Below are positions 10,501 to 16,599 of a stretch of 64,000 bases of DNA, in pieces. The DNA is from Bacteroidota bacterium (lineage in GTDB: Bacteria; Bacteroidota; Bacteroidia; Bacteroidales; FEN-979), in NCBI GenBank assembly GCA_026391835.1, contig JAPLDF010000045.1, positions 25,569 through 89,568 on the forward strand. Reading direction: 5' to 3'. Both the position numbers and the translations under genes were made by a program. The notes beneath the pieces were generated by a model that was given only the letters and a program-made list of their open reading frames with translations, was not told where the DNA came from and made no database searches. The number at the start of each line of letters is the position of its first letter. The first letter of the stretch is position 1.

Positions 10501-10981
10501 CATCACTGGCACAGTTACAGTTCCTGTCGGCATGGTTATTCCATCCGATGGCAGCTATTCTTTTCAATTGTCTGGTTTTGAAAGTTTCGCATCACTGCCG
10601 GGAATCGTGCTGGAAGACCTTAAGTTGCACACCACGCAGAACCTGGTCCAGACCCCCGCGTATAATTTCACCGCTGCAACTGCTGATGACCCGAACCGTT
10701 TCCTGCTCCATTTTGCCGGGACCAACGGGATCAATGATGCACTGGCAGGCGGGTCGTTCCATGTTTTTGCTTCGGGCAATACATTGTTTGTAACCGACAA
10801 TGGTGGTCAAAACCAGGGGACGGTATATGTATACAACCTGATGGGTCAAATGATCTCCACCTCCGCCATGAATGGAAAATCAGTCTGCAGCATGAGCCTG
10901 GACGTTCCTGCCGGGTACTACCTCGTAAAAGTGATTACAGCAGGGCAGAACTATTCGACAAAGGTCTTTATAAATAAATAG
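7562..10981 (+). CDS. Large beta-helix/autotransporter-repeat T9SS surface protein
   Basis: 1139 residues. The N-terminus is unusual: about 38 mostly polar residues precede the hydrophobic SFKILLLLLSFSMFSG of the signal peptide. Residues about 60-660 are Ser/Thr/Gly/Asn-rich with repeats of the type GATTISSGTLRLG and SGTVTLSGTT, typical of autotransporter-associated beta-helix passengers. From about residue 665 follows a module seen in many T9SS proteins (KWHFISSPVSGQNICDG ... WNLIGNPFASAINWDNV), then the sorting domain (TVYVYNLMGQMIS ... YSTKVFINK). The first 2 kb is markedly AT-rich (23 of 60 G+C at 8101-8160, counted by hand) and the last 1.4 kb GC-rich (36 of 60 at 9601-9660). This suggests that a foreign passenger was joined to a native C-terminal module. 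Adhesin or matrix protein is the likely role; no enzymatic motif was seen. Confidence 0.85.
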   Translation: MKKLFSTSFQSMGNVQKAFSLICFIEGSGERSCIKHSFKILLLLLSFSMFSGTVISQTTRYWSGNSSASDNIDQGTNWHDGVNPASGDNLTFNNTLNRHFAYSNYGSGSWFNFIITYSGAGGIKLYGDNTYAKKFENNSDGNLFELGPSSASAGNREIGNRVNNDLEINPTGTGGILVSCDKISMDNVNGARNLKVYGSHTLTINGNIYEKNGSGATLQILQGATVILNGNSSYTGATTISSGTLRLGIAEAISNSSNMVLNGGTFSTGASTGYTETIGTLTLSSSSTISFGTGSHTLTYAASNGVSWSGTLSVNNWTSTGPKLYFGTSNMGLTATQLSNINFTGFGTGAKILSTGEIIPASVYISASSGNWNTGSTWVGSSVPSAGAIVFVENGHNVTLDVAASVTGLTIHSGGTFTASDATPRTLTITKSTTGNVTTISNSGTWQNGSGTSTVLVTGAPSGGDAVHSISGTITFQNIVVNKTGGTSNIGCSFGSGSSVAGTLEIGAGGFISTAPPASFYGSNAILKFNQGTGATYNVEAGDYSWSTTQVPNYITISSGTVNLNANRTASGNLLIDGGALILNLNTPNLTIQGNWTRTSGNFTAGSGTVTLSGTTNGVVDVAGGATMNNLVINKTSGTGVNLSCDAIVTGTLTITSGFLSIGVHDLTITGPLTNSAGSGGLVVESGGSLITNGTVSGGATVKREIASDSKWHFISSPVSGQNICDGNFAPLAANFNATTGATFDFYKWSEPTITGGLNWINLKQADWSVNTTAFGATLQFAVGAGYLVDYTGSFGGSTTKSFAGTLISGDQSVTLTTGGNTWNLIGNPFASAINWDNVIKTGILADGYYYVYNEAKSGGAGYESYLNSTYKTSGANGKISAMQGFFVKAASSPLSLPNAARTHDNNWMKKSETSTVNQLTLKMGNDAAWDEAFLVFEAAGSLNKGWYDAEKMFSMSAEVPQVYTLKDNDLKISIGSFPVITGTVTVPVGMVIPSDGSYSFQLSGFESFASLPGIVLEDLKLHTTQNLVQTPAYNFTAATADDPNRFLLHFAGTNGINDALAGGSFHVFASGNTLFVTDNGGQNQGTVYVYNLMGQMISTSAMNGKSVCSMSLDVPAGYYLVKVITAGQNYSTKVFINK

Positions 10982-10989
10982 GTAAAAGG

Positions 10990-11060
10990 TCCTGCAGATT
11001 TAAGCGGAAAAACATCCCGCAGATTTGCGCTGGGAAAGACGCGGATTTTCGCAGATATTA
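10990..11060. repeat. Degenerate CGCAGATTT repeat, left flank of sorting cassette
   Basis: Contains CTGCAGATTTAAGCGG, CCCGCAGATTTGCGC and ATTTTCGCAGATATT, spaced copies of a core (C)GCAGATTT. Related sequence occurs in opposite orientation at 11945-11995, beyond the exosortase gene. Confidence 0.5.
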
Positions 11061-11096
11061 GAAAAATTCAAGTAAAGCATTGCAAAACAATCAGCC

Positions 11097-11327
11097 ATGA
11101 AAAAAAGTTTCAAACCATTCATGTTTGCGCTGGTCCTCCTCAGCTGCATCACATTTGCAAAGACCGGGCTGGCCCAGGCTCCCCCGCCTCCTCCTGCCGA
11201 AAAAGGATCAAACACCAACAAAGCCCCCGGCGGCGGCGCGCCGCTTGATGGCGGGGTGTATCTTGCGCTGGCGCTGGTGGCTGGTTTTGGGGCCTGGAAA
11301 TTTCTAAGGAGAGTGGAGAAGGTTTAA
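11097..11327 (+). CDS. Small secreted protein with PID-CTERM-like sorting tail (candidate exosortase substrate)
   Basis: 76 residues. Signal peptide 1-27 (MKKSFKPFMFALVLL ... GLAQ). The short mature region is Pro- and Gly-rich (APPPPPAEKGSNTNKAPGGG). The tail has three parts: motif PLDGG at 49-53, a hydrophobic helix at about 54-68, and a basic end KFLRRVEKV. This layout of motif, transmembrane helix and basic cluster is the hallmark of exosortase/archaeosortase substrates such as PEP-CTERM proteins, and the PLDGG motif resembles the PID-CTERM class known from Bacteroidetes. The gene runs convergently into the exosortase-like gene and the two stop codons overlap. Only about 20 residues would remain between signal peptide and sorting motif, so the mature product would be a tiny anchored peptide or a carrier for a modification. 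Function beyond sorting is unknown. Confidence 0.8.
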   Translation: MKKSFKPFMFALVLLSCITFAKTGLAQAPPPPPAEKGSNTNKAPGGGAPLDGGVYLALALVAGFGAWKFLRRVEKV

Positions 11328-11899
11328 GGGGTTTTCTCCCGGTTGTTGATCCGCTCCACCCAGATCACCCACAGGGCAAGGATCACAACATAAAACATCC
11401 CTCTTAACACGGTGTTGTGTGCAAAATGCCACCACTCGGGCTTGTAGATGGAAACCAGCGAAAGCAGCACGATCCTCAGGATATTGGTGCAATGAATGAT
11501 CAACACGCCCAGGGGAATATACCATAATTTGTTTTTCCACAAACCGGGATAAATAAGCAGTAACAGGATAAACTGCAATATCTGTTTATCCCCCGAGCAG
11601 CTTCCGTTTATTTTGATCCAGCTGCCATTGTCAAAGGACATGGTAAGTCCTGATGTTTTCAGTGGAATATTCAGGATATGCTGGTCGACCCAGATGCTCT
11701 GGTAAAAAACCCATCGTGTAAGTACGATGTGCAAATCATTCATCCACGACTGGATAGGCCAGTAGTGGAAACTGTTGTTCCACAACCTGTAGGAATAGTG
11801 GATTGCGAGCGTAATCACGGCAAACCAGAACACCTGCCTGATTTGCCGGTAACCGGGATCGTTGAAGAATTTCTTAATCCAGATCGTAATCATGTTCAT
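11324..11899 (-). CDS. Exosortase-family membrane transpeptidase (Cys-Arg-His)
   Basis: 191 residues with about five hydrophobic segments. The order and spacing of the three exosortase catalytic residues are present: Cys101 in NGSCSGDKQ, Arg142 in TNILRIVLL, and His161 in HFAHNTVLRG followed by a final membrane helix. This matches the C-(S/A)-G ... N-x-x-R ... H pattern of exosortases, integral inner-membrane proteins thought to cleave a C-terminal signal and transfer the substrate to another group. It lacks the EpsI-like extension seen in the largest exosortases. Its only candidate substrate in view is the convergent small protein, and the two coding regions overlap by 4 bp at their stops. 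The exact subfamily (XrtF, XrtK, XrtN or other) cannot be decided by eye. No promoter box was recognised upstream. Confidence 0.82.
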   Translation of the reverse strand: MNMITIWIKKFFNDPGYRQIRQVFWFAVITLAIHYSYRLWNNSFHYWPIQSWMNDLHIVLTRWVFYQSIWVDQHILNIPLKTSGLTMSFDNGSWIKINGSCSGDKQILQFILLLLIYPGLWKNKLWYIPLGVLIIHCTNILRIVLLSLVSIYKPEWWHFAHNTVLRGMFYVVILALWVIWVERINNREKTP

Positions 11900-11944
11900 A
11901 CCCTTTAAAATAAATCAAGCGGATGGTCCCTGTGAATTCCTAAG

Positions 11945-11995
11945 GATTTTCTGTGAAAATCTGCGCGAAATATCTGCGGGAAAAATATCCCCGGC
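11945..11995. repeat. Degenerate GCAGATTT repeat in inverse orientation, right flank of sorting cassette
   Basis: Contains GAAAATCTGCGCGAAATATCTGCGGGAAAA, here split as GAAAATCTGCGCG and AATATCTGCGGG. Its reverse complement resembles 11017-11059. Thus related repeats bracket 11097-11899 in opposite orientations. Similarity is imperfect. Confidence 0.45.
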
Positions 11996-12097
11996 AAAAG
12001 TAGAGAAATATGCTCAGGCCCCGAACCCATTCCAACCCCAAATGTTAAATATCCTTAAATATCTACATATATTTTCAGATGCAATATTAATTTTTAA

Positions 12098-12105
12098 TAG
12101 TTTTG
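12098..12105 (+). promoter_or_regulatory. Bacteroidetes -7 box (TAGTTTTG)
   Basis: Matches TAnnTTTG, 33 bp before the first possible start (12138) of the biotin carboxylase gene, and probably drives the three-gene carboxylase operon. Confidence 0.5.
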
Positions 12106-12137
12106 TCCGATTTTTAGAATCAGAATAAATAGTTTTA

Positions 12138-13658
12138 ATGGGTAAGTCTATGATTAAAAAAGTATTGGTGGCCAACCGGGGAGAGATTGCCGTTAGGGTG
12201 ATGCGATCGTGCCGTGAGATTGGAATCATTACAGTCGCTGTATTTTCCGATGCCGACCGCCAGGCCATGCATGTTCGTTATGCCGATGAGGCATATTGCA
12301 TCGGCCCGGCCCCGTCGCGTGACAGTTACCTGAACATTGAAGCGATCATCGGCGCCGCCAAAAAATCGGGAGCCGATGCCATTCACCCGGGGTATGGCTT
12401 CCTTTCAGAAAATGCCGGATTTTCCGAACGTTGCAAAGCGGAAGGAATCAAATTTATCGGCCCTGATGCTTACGCAATCCGGACCATGGGGGACAAGATC
12501 ACAGCCCGCCAGACGATGATTGCCTCGGGGGTCCCGGTTGTACCGGGCACCAAGGAGAAACTGTCGGATGAAATCAAGGCGGTTGAAGTCGTTAAGGAGA
12601 TCGGGTTGCCCGTCATGATCAAGGCCTCAGCTGGAGGTGGCGGCAAGGGCATGCGCCTGGTAAAAACCATGGACGAACTGATCCCGTCGCTCCGCATGGC
12701 AAAATCGGAAGCCATGAATGCATTTGGCGACGATGCCGTATATATTGAAAAATACATCGAATCGCCCCATCATATTGAATTTCAGATACTGGCCGACCAG
12801 CACGGCAATGTTGTCCACCTCTTTGAACGTGAATGCTCTATCCAGCGCCGCCATCAGAAGGTGATCGAAGAAACGCCTTCGCCGCTCATGAACCCTGCAC
12901 TCCGCATGGAGATGGGCGAAAAAGCCGTGGCAGCTGCCAAAGCCGTCAATTATGAAGGAGCGGGCACCATCGAATTCATTGTCAATGACAAGCTGGAGTA
13001 TTATTTCCTCGAGATGAACACCCGTTTGCAGGTCGAACATCCTGTAACAGAACGTGTTGTTGGTGTCGACCTGGTCAAGGAACAGATCAACATCGCAAAC
13101 GGGCTGCCACTTTCGTTTAAACAGGAGGATCTTCAGCAGCATGGCCATGCCATCCAGTGCAGGATCTATGCGGAGGATCCCGACAACAACTTCATGCCAA
13201 ACCCGGGGATCATCAAGCACATCACCGTTCCGCTGGGACTGGGCGTGCGCTACGACGGCTATGTGTATGAAGGTTACGAGATCCCCATGCACTATGATCC
13301 GATGATCTGCAAACTGATCACCTGGGGCGAGACCCGCAAGGAGTCAATTGCACGGATGCGCAGGGCTTTGTATGAATACAAAATTACCGGGGTTAAAACT
13401 TCCATCAAATTCCTTGAACGCATCATGGATGCACCCGATTTTATTGAGGGGAAATACAACACCCATTTCATCGAGGATAACCATGCCCGGCTGTTCACCA
13501 CAAAACCTTGTGGCATCGAATGCGAGGATATGGCCATTATTACGGCATTTATCGATTACCTTGATAAGCTTGCAGAGATCCAGCCACAGAAATATACCGA
13601 GGAACTGGGCAACAACTGGAAGGATTTTGGCCGGAAAAGAAACGTTTTACGATTATAA
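12138..13658 (+). CDS. accC: Biotin carboxylase subunit of acyl-CoA carboxylase
   Basis: 506 residues. It carboxylates the biotin of the carrier protein with ATP and bicarbonate. The N-terminal fold starts IKKVLVANRGEIAVRVMRS. The ATP-grasp domain has the glycine loop ASAGGGGKGMRLV, ECSIQRRHQKVIEE, and the metal/bicarbonate-site stretch EMNTRLQVEHPVTE. The C-terminal domain (AIQCRIYAEDP) is complete. An in-frame ATG at 12150 gives MIKKVLVANRG, the usual family N-terminus, and may be the true start. The next two genes encode the biotin carrier and the carboxyltransferase, so this is a propionyl-/acetyl-CoA carboxylase type system with subunits on separate chains. Substrate preference cannot be told from this subunit. 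Confidence 0.93.
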   Translation: MGKSMIKKVLVANRGEIAVRVMRSCREIGIITVAVFSDADRQAMHVRYADEAYCIGPAPSRDSYLNIEAIIGAAKKSGADAIHPGYGFLSENAGFSERCKAEGIKFIGPDAYAIRTMGDKITARQTMIASGVPVVPGTKEKLSDEIKAVEVVKEIGLPVMIKASAGGGGKGMRLVKTMDELIPSLRMAKSEAMNAFGDDAVYIEKYIESPHHIEFQILADQHGNVVHLFERECSIQRRHQKVIEETPSPLMNPALRMEMGEKAVAAAKAVNYEGAGTIEFIVNDKLEYYFLEMNTRLQVEHPVTERVVGVDLVKEQINIANGLPLSFKQEDLQQHGHAIQCRIYAEDPDNNFMPNPGIIKHITVPLGLGVRYDGYVYEGYEIPMHYDPMICKLITWGETRKESIARMRRALYEYKITGVKTSIKFLERIMDAPDFIEGKYNTHFIEDNHARLFTTKPCGIECEDMAIITAFIDYLDKLAEIQPQKYTEELGNNWKDFGRKRNVLRL

Positions 13659-13667
13659 CTGATCCCA

Positions 13668-14189
13668 ATGGCATACGAAATAAGTATCGGACATCGCACT
13701 GCGAAGATTGAACTGCTCAACCGGGTAGGGCACAAAGCCCTGGTCAAGGTGGACGGCCTGAAATACGACCTCGACATCGTGGAGGTGGAAAACGGGGTTT
13801 ATTCCATTTTGTACAACGGTCATTCCTACAATGTTGAGCTCATCAGGGGGGAATCCAGCAAGAAATTCATTGTGAACACCTTTGCAAAGACTTTCAATGC
13901 GGAGGTGATCGATGCCGAATCAAAATACATCACCAACCGGAACAAGGGCATGGAGGTGGAAGGATCAAACCAGGTGCTGTCGCCCATGCCCGGAAAGATC
14001 GTGAAGATCCCCGTGAAAGTTGGGGATGTGGTAACCCCAGGGCAGACGCTCATCGTGGTGGAGGCCATGAAGATGCAAAGCGAATTCAAATCCACCGGGG
14101 ATAAAATCGTCCAGGCTATCCTGGTCAAAGAGGGGGATACCGTTGATTCACATCAGTTGATGATTAAATTGGAGGATTTGAAGATTTGA
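13668..14189 (+). CDS. Biotin carboxyl carrier protein
   Basis: 173 residues. The C-terminal biotinyl domain (about 100-173) has the biotin-acceptor motif EAMKM with Lys135, preceded by VLSPMPGKIVKIPVKVGD, the expected hammerhead fold. The N-terminal 95 residues form a separate domain typical of the carriers found with decarboxylase- or propionyl-CoA-carboxylase-type systems. Nine bases separate it from the biotin carboxylase gene. The last codons and the stop (EDLKI-stop) are already part of the octamer array that follows, so the C-terminus has been shaped by the repeat. Confidence 0.92.
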   Translation: MAYEISIGHRTAKIELLNRVGHKALVKVDGLKYDLDIVEVENGVYSILYNGHSYNVELIRGESSKKFIVNTFAKTFNAEVIDAESKYITNRNKGMEVEGSNQVLSPMPGKIVKIPVKVGDVVTPGQTLIVVEAMKMQSEFKSTGDKIVQAILVKEGDTVDSHQLMIKLEDLKI

Positions 14190-14327
14190 AAATTTGAGGA
14201 TTTGAAAATTTGAAAATGATCCGGCCACTAACCCTTTACCTGTTCACCCGTTTACCCGTTTACCTGTTCACCTGTTTACCCGTTTACCTGTTCACCTGTT
14301 TACCCGCTTACCTGTTTACCCGTTTAC
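14174..14327. repeat. Two different octamer arrays in one intergenic gap
   Basis: 14174-14217 holds about five units of ATTTGA(A/G)(A/G) starting inside the carrier-protein gene. 14232-14327 holds about eleven degenerate units of (C/T)TGTTTAC, CCGTTTAC and CTGTTCAC. The first carries TGA on the plus strand, the second TAA or TGA on the minus strand, in every frame because the unit length is 8. Confidence 0.85.
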
Positions 14328-14347
14328 TTTTAACCAATTCCTAAATT

Positions 14348-15886
14348 ATGCAAACCATAGAAGAACGTTTTCAGTTTTTCGAAGATAAGAACCGCAAAGC
14401 TGAGCTGGGCGGTGGTGTTGACAAGATAGCCAAAATCCATAAAAGCGGCAGGATGACTGCCCGCGAACGGATCCAGACGCTGCTTGACGTAAATAGTTTT
14501 GTAGAGATGGACAAGCTGGTCATGCACCGTTGTCACGATTTCGGGATGGGACACAACAAAGTTCCCGGCGATGGCATGGTGACCGGTTACGGCAAGATCG
14601 ACGGACGGCAGGTATTCGTATTCGCGCAGGATTTCACCGTCTTTGGCGGTACGATGAGCCGGGCCAATGCCGATAAGGTGGTGAAGATCATGGATATGGC
14701 CATGCGTATGGGCGCCCCGCTCATCGGGCTCAACGATTCGGGCGGCGCCCGTATCCAGGAAGGGGTTGAAAGCCTGGCAGGTTATGCCGACATCTTCTAC
14801 CGCAATGTGATGGCATCGGGCGTGATCCCGCAGATTTCTGCCATCATGGGCCCCTGCGCGGGCGGTGCGGTCTATTCCCCTGCCATGACCGATTTCATAT
14901 TCATGGTAAAAGAGTCAAGTTATATGTTCGTGACCGGTCCCGAAGTTATCAAAACGGTGACGCACGAAGAGGTGACGATGGAAGAGCTGGGTGGTGCCAT
15001 GTCGCACAATGCAAAGAGCGGTGTGGCCCATTTTGCCGGTGAAAATGATGAACAGGTGGTGCTGATGATCCGTGAACTGATGAGTTTCCTGCCGTCAAAC
15101 AACATGGAAGACCCTCCCACCCAGCCATGTACCGACGACATTATGCGGCAGGATGAGAAACTGCAGACCGTGGTTCCGGCCGATCCGAACAAGCCTTACG
15201 ACATGAAGGACATCATCACAACGGTGGTGGATAATCATAATTTCTTTGAGGTAATGCCGCATTATGCACAGAACATCCTCACCGGGTTTGCCCGGCTGGG
15301 TGGAAAGCCTGTGGGACTCGTCGCCAACCAGCCGGCTTTTCTTGCCGGGGTGCTCGACATCAATTCGTCCATCAAGGCGGCGCGGTTTGTGCGGTTTTGC
15401 GACTGTTTCAACATACCGATCATCACCTTCGTGGATGTTCCCGGGTTCCTGCCCGGTACGAACCAGGAGTTCGGCGGGATCATCAAACACGGAGCCAAAC
15501 TGCTTTATGCATTTTCAGAAGCCACCGTGCCGAAGATTACGCTGATCACGCGGAAAGCATATGGAGGTGCCTATGATGTTATGTCGAGCAAACATATCGG
15601 GGCCGATGTGAACTATGCTTATCCCACGGCCGAAATTGCCGTGATGGGCCCCGAGGGCGCCGTGAACATCATTCACAAGGGGAAACTCAATGAGGCTGAC
15701 CGCACCGAAGCCGTTGACCATTACAGGCATACCTTTGCAAATCCTTATAAAGCGGCGGAACTGGGATATGTTGATGAGATCATCCTTCCGCGGCAAACCC
15801 GAACCAAGCTGATCCAGGCGCTTGAACTCACCCAGAACAAGAGTAAAACGAACCCGCCGAAGAAACACGGGAACATACCGTTATAG
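14348..15886 (+). CDS. pccB: Acyl-CoA carboxylase carboxyltransferase (propionyl-CoA carboxylase beta type)
   Basis: 512 residues. It transfers the carboxyl group between biotin and acyl-CoA. Both crotonase-like halves are present. The N-terminal half has [41 protein letters not shown] and [16 protein letters not shown]. The C-terminal half has [48 protein letters not shown] and [11 protein letters not shown]. Length and motifs fit propionyl-/methylmalonyl-CoA type carboxyltransferases. With the two preceding genes it makes a complete enzyme; the same subunit can also serve a sodium-pumping decarboxylase, but no membrane beta subunit is nearby. Confidence 0.93.
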   Translation: MQTIEERFQFFEDKNRKAELGGGVDKIAKIHKSGRMTARERIQTLLDVNSFVEMDKLVMHRCHDFGMGHNKVPGDGMVTGYGKIDGRQVFVFAQDFTVFGGTMSRANADKVVKIMDMAMRMGAPLIGLNDSGGARIQEGVESLAGYADIFYRNVMASGVIPQISAIMGPCAGGAVYSPAMTDFIFMVKESSYMFVTGPEVIKTVTHEEVTMEELGGAMSHNAKSGVAHFAGENDEQVVLMIRELMSFLPSNNMEDPPTQPCTDDIMRQDEKLQTVVPADPNKPYDMKDIITTVVDNHNFFEVMPHYAQNILTGFARLGGKPVGLVANQPAFLAGVLDINSSIKAARFVRFCDCFNIPIITFVDVPGFLPGTNQEFGGIIKHGAKLLYAFSEATVPKITLITRKAYGGAYDVMSSKHIGADVNYAYPTAEIAVMGPEGAVNIIHKGKLNEADRTEAVDHYRHTFANPYKAAELGYVDEIILPRQTRTKLIQALELTQNKSKTNPPKKHGNIPL

Positions 15887-15904
15887 AATAATTGGAGGCA
15901 AAGG

Positions 15905-16100
15905 GACAAAGTAACAGGGTAACAAAGTCACAAAGACACAAAGTAACAGGGTAACAGAGTGAGGGATAGGGAAATATGCCACAATCCAATTAATTACCCC
16001 GTAACCTTGCTACCTAATAACCTTGTTACCCTGTTACCTTGTAACCTTGTAACCTTGTTACCTTGTTACCTTGTAACCTTGTTACCTTGTAACCTTGTTA
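15905..16100. repeat. Octamer arrays as two inverted arms between convergent genes
   Basis: The left arm (15905-15960) reads ACAAAGTAACAGGGTAAC and similar. The right arm (about 16005-16100) reads CCTTGTTACCCTGTTACC and many CCTTGTAA/CCTTGTTA units, the reverse complement of the left. A long imperfect hairpin is possible, and the right arm supplies the stop codon of the minus-strand gene. It may act as a bidirectional transcription barrier. Confidence 0.8.
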
Positions 16101-16442
16101 CTCGGGCGATCCGTTCTCTATCCAGCAAGAAATAACCTTGATCTGGGAGTCAGCAAGCCGGTCGGCATTTTTTGGCATTTGCTGGTAAAACGGCAGGTGT
16201 TGAATTGAACCCATGAAACTCTTTTTCTTGCTTGCATCAACAGTACCGGCAAATGTGGAGAGGTCGAACGCTTCGCCATTGGCTGAATGGCACCCGCTTG
16301 TCGCACAACACTGGTCCATGATGAATTTAACATTCTTCGTGTAAGTTGGCGTGAGCCCGTTGCATTCGTATTTAACAACATGTTTGCAACTGAGTGTCAT
16401 TGAAAGAAGCACTATTGCGAACAAGGAACCGGCGATTTTCAT
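16098..16442 (-). CDS. Small lipoprotein with c-type-cytochrome-like haem motif
   Basis: 114 residues. The signal peptide has lipobox LSMTLSC, so the mature protein would be lipid-anchored at Cys19. Next comes CATSGCH, a CX4CH form of the haem-attachment motif seen in Bacteroidetes and Planctomycetes cytochrome-like domains. Downstream, YQQMPKNADRLADSQIKVISCWIENGSPE has the layout of the Met-ligand and final helix of such domains (MP ... L ... I ... WI-NG-P). It may be a monohaem electron carrier, but the extra cysteine before the motif (CCATSGCH) leaves room for a non-haem role. It ends inside a repeat array. Confidence 0.7.
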   Translation of the reverse strand: MKIAGSLFAIVLLSMTLSCKHVVKYECNGLTPTYTKNVKFIMDQCCATSGCHSANGEAFDLSTFAGTVDASKKKSFMGSIQHLPFYQQMPKNADRLADSQIKVISCWIENGSPE

Positions 16443-16462
16443 GGAATAATGGGTTAAAGCAG

Positions 16463-16470
16463 CAAAGATA
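16463..16470 (-). promoter_or_regulatory. Bacteroidetes -7 box for the lipoprotein gene
   Basis: Read on the minus strand it is TATCTTTG, about 20 bp before the ATG at 16442. Confidence 0.5.
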
Positions 16471-16524
16471 TTGCAATTACAAAAGTAAATATAAATTCCG
16501 GATATAGGATCAATTGAATCTTTG

Positions 16525-16532
16525 TAACTTTG
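16525..16532 (+). promoter_or_regulatory. Bacteroidetes -7 box (TAACTTTG)
   Basis: Matches TAnnTTTG 68 bp before the peptidase start. It faces away from the minus-strand box at 16463. Confidence 0.5.
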
Positions 16533-16599
16533 CTACTGGAGCGAAATGCCTTGTTTTCAGGGCATGTCAAAGTCAATCATTTCTCTAACTTTTTAATGA

